Program-made: the position numbers and the translations under genes
From: Pipra filicauda
Taxonomy: Eukaryota; Chordata; Aves; Passeriformes; Pipridae
Length of the DNA: 64,000 nt
Assembly (NCBI RefSeq): GCF_003945595.2
Contig: NW_024104442.1
Location: 672,619 to 736,618 of the forward strand
Direction: 5' to 3'
The notes under the pieces: model-generated
What the model was told of the DNA's origin: nothing
The model's database searches: none
Seen by the model: only the letters and a program-made list of their open reading frames with translations
In this document: one piece after another, positions 61,001-64,000 of the stretch
Layout: each line of letters opens with the position of its first letter
Numbering within the stretch: position 1 is the stretch's first letter

Positions 61001-63382
61001 GCAGAAGACCCTGCACACCCCAGAGCACAGAGTCCTGGGGCCACGAGACAGCAGCATGAGGCCCTAAGGCATGAGCTTGTCATAGAATCACAGAATGGTT
61101 TGGATTTGAAGGGGCCTTTAAGACCATCTTGTTCCACACCCTGCCATGGGCAAGGACACTTTCCACCAGATCAGGTTGCTCCAAGGTCTATCCAACACAG
61201 CCCTGAACAATTCCAGGGATGGGGCAGCCACAGCTTCTCTGGGCAACCTGTGCCCAGGGCCTCACCACTCTCACAGCCAAGAATTTCTTCCTAATACCCA
61301 ATCTAAATCTCCCCTATTTCAACTCAAAGCCATTCCCCCTTGTCCTGTCCCTCCAGGCCCTTGTCCCAAGTCCCTCTCCAGCTCTCCTGGAGCCCCTCTA
61401 GGCACTGGAAGGGGCTCTCAGGTCTCCCTGGAGCCTTCTCTTCTCCAGGTGAACCCCCCCAGCTCTCCCAGCCTGACTCCAGAGCAGAAGGGCTCCGGCC
61501 CTTGGAGCATTTTTGTAGCCTCCTCTGGATCTGCTCTGGTTTGGGAAGCAACAGCACCCACATCCCCTCCCACCCACTATGTGGAAAAGGCAGCCAAAAA
61601 CGGGAAGAAAGACCCCTCCCCTCCACATGTGGAAGCGGTCAGTAACACAAGGAGGGACCAGGGTGGGACTCACCTCGCGAGAAGAAGGTGCTCACCATGA
61701 AGTTGAAGGAGATGGAGGAGATGGAGAAGATGGCAAGGAAGGTGAACACCAGCGTGGGGTCACTGTTGGTGAGCACCGCTCCCTGTTTGCTCACCTGCTG
61801 AGAGAATCTGGTCACTCCCAGAGCCAGCCGTGGCTGCAGCACGTGCAGGCAGCCCAGACCCGATGTTCTCCAAGGGTTAGAGACAAACTGAGATGGATGA
61901 GAACACCCAGAAACTCCCAGACCACTCCAGAGGAAGAAAATACAGCTGGCCTTCATGTGACATGGGGTCTAAGGGGCAGGGGACAGCCTGGCCAGCACCC
62001 GGGCAGCCCCCTCCTGCTTCCCATGGTGTGGGCACATGCAGAGGGAAGAGCCCAAGTCCCTCCAAGGGCTATAGGAGGGTGGTCCTGCTCTGCACAGTGT
62101 TCATGGGGCTTCCAAGCCCCAGGCCCCTCCGAGGGAGTCCCCCCTGCCATGAACACAGCTGTGGGGCAGCACTGCCCACCTCGCTCTGGAAAAGGCTGAC
62201 TCCAGCCTTCGGAGGAGCCCTGGGACACCAGGACAGTCCTATGGCAGAGCAGCTCTGTCACCCCTGTGCCTTGCCAGCACAGAGCTCATGGCCTGGGGAC
62301 AGACACTCACCTTGACACAGAAGAGCACGGTGACGAAGAACACGGACACCAGGAGGAAGAGGAAGAACATGAGGAACCAGGCACTCCAGTGCAACCAGTT
62401 GCTGAGGCCCATCATGCGCATGTACTCCTGTGGGAGGTCACGGTGTCACCCAGGGCTGCTCCTGTGCTCCCCGGGCATGGCCAGGGAGACCTGGAGGTGG
62501 CTCTGCCCCGCGGCACAAGCGAGGAGGTGGCGGCCCCAGGTGCCACCAGAGTGGTCCCTGCACAGCCACCAGCCTGGCGTGGTGTCCCCATCTCCCCGGA
62601 CAGGGCTGCCACCACCACAGAACATGTCCCCAGAGAGACAAGCTGAGCCCAAACCCACAGCAGGGTGCCAGCAGTGCCACCAGGGCCACCCAGCAGCGGG
62701 TAGGACACCCAGTACCTGAGGTAAGCTAAGCCCTGCTGTTGCAACCACACAGCTGAGCCCCAGCCACCCCCACAGCACACGCAGACACAGGGTTCTACAC
62801 TCAAAAGGACAAAAATCTTCCTTCCCACACACTGAACTCCTGAATCCACAAACTCTGGAACCCACAAGTGTTGCCCTCTCTCCCAGTCCAGGAGAAACAC
62901 CATCCCTGTGGTCCAACACCCTCGGCTGCACAGCGAGGAGAGCCAAGTCTCATCCCAGCAGCAGGATTAGCAACATTCCTCCCTGGGGCTCGTTAATCCA
63001 CTGCCATCCCCACCTCCTGCGCTGGCTCCAAACCCAACGGGGATTTTGTTCCTAATTTAAAGGCATCATCCATTGGGAAACGCCACAGAGGGAGGGGAGC
63101 ACCCAGATGTCCCTCTGCTCACCTTCAGCTTCTTCTCCTTCTCGTGGACGACGGCGCGGACGATGTTGAGCGAGGTGTAGGTGAAGCTGAGCATGAGCAG
63201 CAGTGGCAGCTGGTTCTGGATGGCCAAGAGGAACAGGTCGTTGACGTAGGCGGGAAAGGGGAAGCGCTGCACCACCACTGTGATGTTCTCCAGCAGGCTG
63301 GCAGAGCTGGCACTGGCATGATACTGCATGATGGCCCTGTCCACGGCGTGCTGCACCGCCAGGAAACCCTCCCGGAGATAAC
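44770..63382 (-). CDS. ABCA3: ABCA3 phospholipid transporter (26 3'-most exons)
   Basis: Minus-strand exons, 5' to 3': 63123-63382, 62311-62427, 61674-61794, 60632-60805, 59803-59984, 58512-58658, 58092-58221, 57224-57378, 56313-56468, 55807-56017, 55377-55527, 54321-54419, 53975-54167, 52839-53142, 52104-52377, 50986-51190, 50310-50529, 49917-50075, 49302-49474, 48873-49007, 48551-48745, 47414-47601, 47090-47260, 46497-46684, 46338-46411, 44770-44901 (stop TGA). They sum to about 1,504 codons; human ABCA3 has 1,704, so about 200 N-terminal residues lie past 64,000. The frame is continuous and every junction is GT-AG except one GC donor after 56313. ABCA3 moves phosphatidylcholine/phosphatidylglycerol into lamellar bodies of surfactant cells. 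[14 protein letters not shown] and the C-terminal [10 protein letters not shown] tail separate it from other ABCA members. Confidence 0.97.
45125..46050. repeat. AT-rich TATA/TATAC low-complexity block with (AC)n
   Basis: About 0.9 kb of tatata/tatatac/tgtatac units with almost no G+C-rich sequence. It includes a pure (AC)18 run at 45202-45238 and (TA)n/(CA)n runs at 45958-46040. It fills most of the last ABCA3 intron (44902-46337). Confidence 0.9.
46712..46875 (-). mobile_element. CR1 fragment (3' end)
   Basis: Starts gaatcatggaatggtttggg, continues ttggaagggaccttaaagct. Sense to ABCA3, only 27 bp from exon 46497-46684. Confidence 0.9.
47268..47322 (-). mobile_element. Short CR1 3'-end fragment
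   Basis: gaggaatcacagaaccatta, then cagttggaaacaacctccaa. Only about 55 bp remain. It begins 7 bp upstream of the ABCA3 exon 47090-47260 acceptor, so it may form part of the polypyrimidine/branch region of that intron. Confidence 0.75.
48040..48125 (+). mobile_element. Truncated SINE/CR1 tail
   Basis: gggtctcattcacttatgag and ttggcctcaatgatccttgt match the SINE at 27343-27475 across the linker (cattcacttaagggttgga) and the CR1 tail, then gatattctgtgaaatctgtg. The tRNA head is missing or too decayed to see. It is antisense to ABCA3. Confidence 0.65.
49302..54167 (-). CDS. ABCA3: ABCA3: linker, luminal domain 2 and transmembrane domain 2
   Basis: Exon 53975-54167 is the polar linker between halves, with an acidic Ser/Thr/Met-rich stretch ([19 protein letters not shown]) less conserved than its flanks. 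Exon 52839-53142 has the helix-7 region ([20 protein letters not shown]). Exon 52104-52377 is the luminal loop, with [14 protein letters not shown] and possible glycosylation sites NRT, NAS and NIT. Helices follow in 50986-51190 ([39 protein letters not shown]), 50310-50529 ([20 protein letters not shown], then [16 protein letters not shown]), 49917-50075 and 49302-49474 ([18 protein letters not shown]). The donor of 52104-52377 is GA|GTACGT, chosen because it alone keeps frame. Confidence 0.93.
51268..51560 (-). mobile_element. CR1 fragment
   Basis: Starts cagaatcacagaatattccg and continues to gggaataaccttttcctgat (ORF2 C-terminal remnant [20 protein letters not shown] on the minus strand). 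Sense to ABCA3. Confidence 0.9.
52488..52672 (-). mobile_element. CR1 fragment
   Basis: Starts tcacagaaacatagtctcct, continues gagttggaagggacccatgg to cctgttccacaaac. Sense to ABCA3; 111 bp from exon 52104-52377. Confidence 0.88.
54321..58658 (-). CDS. ABCA3: ABCA3: nucleotide-binding domain 1 and regulatory region
   Basis: Exon 58512-58658 is an acidic linker ([13 protein letters not shown]). Exon 58092-58221 has Walker [11 protein letters not shown]. Exon 57224-57378 has the Q-loop region [18 protein letters not shown]. Exon 56313-56468 has the signature [12 protein letters not shown]. Exon 55807-56017 has Walker [14 protein letters not shown] and the H-loop TTHFMDEAD. Exons 55377-55527 and 54321-54419 code for the C-terminal regulatory region ([34 protein letters not shown]). 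All catalytic residues are present, so the site should hydrolyse ATP. The intron after the signature exon uses a GC donor. Confidence 0.95.
54615..55165 (-). mobile_element. CR1 fragment
   Basis: Starts tatcacagaatcatggaaac and runs through the ORF2 remnant to ggtctcacaagggcagagta. Sense to ABCA3. Confidence 0.9.
56717..57135 (-). mobile_element. CR1 fragment
   Basis: Starts tatcatagaatgctttgggt and runs to agcactcccagtctggctcc. Sense to ABCA3. Confidence 0.9.
59803..63382 (-). CDS. ABCA3: ABCA3: end of luminal domain 1 and transmembrane domain 1
   Basis: Five exons. The first (63123-63382) carries the end of the luminal loop ([20 protein letters not shown]) with a possible N-glycosylation site ENITV, then a membrane helix ([17 protein letters not shown]) and the coupling stretch [16 protein letters not shown]. 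Further helices: [20 protein letters not shown] (62311-62427), [20 protein letters not shown] (61674-61794), [12 protein letters not shown] and [18 protein letters not shown] (60632-60805), and [19 protein letters not shown] (59803-59984). This is the six-helix ABCA arrangement. The mitochondria-independent lamellar-body targeting signal of ABCA3 sits near the N terminus, outside the window. Confidence 0.93.
60134..60230. repeat. Short ~21 bp tandem repeat
   Basis: About four copies of ccaccccaccacactccttc in an ABCA3 intron (59985-60631). Confidence 0.6.
61081..61535 (-). mobile_element. CR1 fragment
   Basis: Starts catagaatcacagaatggtt and runs through ORF2 remnants to cctcctctggatctgctctg. 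Sense to ABCA3; 139 bp from exon 61674-61794. Confidence 0.9.
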
Positions 63383-63569
63383 CTGCACAGCAAGAACACA
63401 CAGGGATAGAGACAGGTCCGGCTTCTGGAGGGAGAGACAGCCCTTGTGGGAAGGATTGGTTGGGAAGAGGAACAGGGACTAAAAATGGAGTGTGGAGGAA
63501 AAGCAAAAAAGCATCACTAGGACACAGTCCTGTAGACACAGCGGGGCTGGGGAAGGATGGACAGCAACT

Positions 63570-63690
63570 TACAGAACCACAGACTGGTTTGGGTTGGAAG
63601 GGCCCTCAAAGCTCATCTCATTCTACCCCCTGCCATGGGCAGGGACAACTTCCACTAGCCCAGGGACACTCTCCACTAGACCAAACCACT
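63570..63690 (-). mobile_element. CR1 fragment (3' end)
   Basis: Starts cttacagaaccacagactgg, continues tttgggttggaagggccctc. The 'cactagcccagggacactctccactagacca' stretch looks locally duplicated. Confidence 0.85.
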
Positions 63691-63942
63691 CTCTCATAAC
63701 TATCATTTAGAAGGAGCTGGCAGGAAAACTCAGTTTACACCATGTCCTGTAGAATGGCTGTGATTTTATAAGGGGGAGATTCCCCGTCACCATCAACCAC
63801 CAAAAGTCACCTTTTTCTTTGTAAACCAAAGGAATACAGGATACTCCACAGGCTGTAGGGAGGAAGGATATATCCTGTGACTCATAGGTGGGGCTTAAAT
63901 TTTTGTGCATTAAAAAACAGTGAAAAGAATCTTAATTTCCCA

Positions 63943-64000
63943 ATAGAATCATGGAATCTCCAAAGCTGGAAGGGACCCACAAGGATCATCCATCCAACTC
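63943..64000 (-). mobile_element. CR1 fragment running off the window
   Basis: Starts atagaatcatggaatctcca, continues aagctggaagggacccacaa. Cut by the right edge. Confidence 0.85.

Overview
This window is bird nuclear DNA, most likely from a songbird or another neoavian lineage. It has split vertebrate genes with GT-AG introns, about twenty 5'-truncated CR1 retroposons that end in the avian CR1 3' octamer (ATTCTGTG-type), and a tRNA-Ile-derived SINE with a CR1 tail of the TguSINE1 type. There are no operons, CRISPR arrays or prokaryotic signals. All calls come from reading exons, splice sites and protein similarity by eye; nothing was aligned computationally.

Layout. (1) 1-25,975: the last five coding exons of RAB40C (+ strand, residues about 48-281) plus a ~2.7 kb 3' UTR. 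The first coding exon lies upstream of the window, and the introns carry many CR1 copies and a GGATA pentamer array. (2) 25,976-29,030: intergenic DNA with one clear tRNA-Ile/CR1 SINE. (3) 29,975-32,501: complete two-exon WFIKKN1 (+). (4) 33,288-35,838: complete six-exon METTL26 (-), tail-to-tail with WFIKKN1, with a diverged minisatellite in intron 1. (5) 36,002-36,072: tRNA-Gly(CCC) (-), about 165 bp upstream of the METTL26 start codon. (6) 36,985-37,900: a degenerate TGTCCCC-rich tandem array. (7) 38,090-41,219: five-exon MCRIP2 (+), in which one splice acceptor reads CG instead of AG. (8) 42,200-64,000: ABCA3 (-), the last 26 coding exons (about 1,504 codons), with the N-terminal exons beyond the right edge.

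Function. The genes do not form a pathway. RAB40C is a Rab-like GTPase with a SOCS box (Cullin-5 ligase substrate adaptor). WFIKKN1 is a secreted multidomain protease-inhibitor-like protein that binds GDF8/GDF11 in mammals. METTL26 is a predicted SAM-binding protein. MCRIP2 is a small CtBP/DDX6-linked protein. ABCA3 is the lamellar-body phospholipid transporter of surfactant-producing cells. The order and orientation RAB40C(+) - WFIKKN1(+) - METTL26(-) - MCRIP2(+) match human 16p13.3, whereas ABCA3 sits more than 1.5 Mb away in human (from memory), so a rearrangement breakpoint is inferred near 41.6-42.2 kb.

I did not find a new biological system. The items most worth checking are the CG acceptor in MCRIP2, a GC-AG intron in ABCA3, the Gln at P1 of WFIKKN1 Kunitz domain 2, the SINE, the conserved tRNA-Gly/METTL26 neighbourhood, and the CR1 copy that stops ~29 bp before a RAB40C exon.
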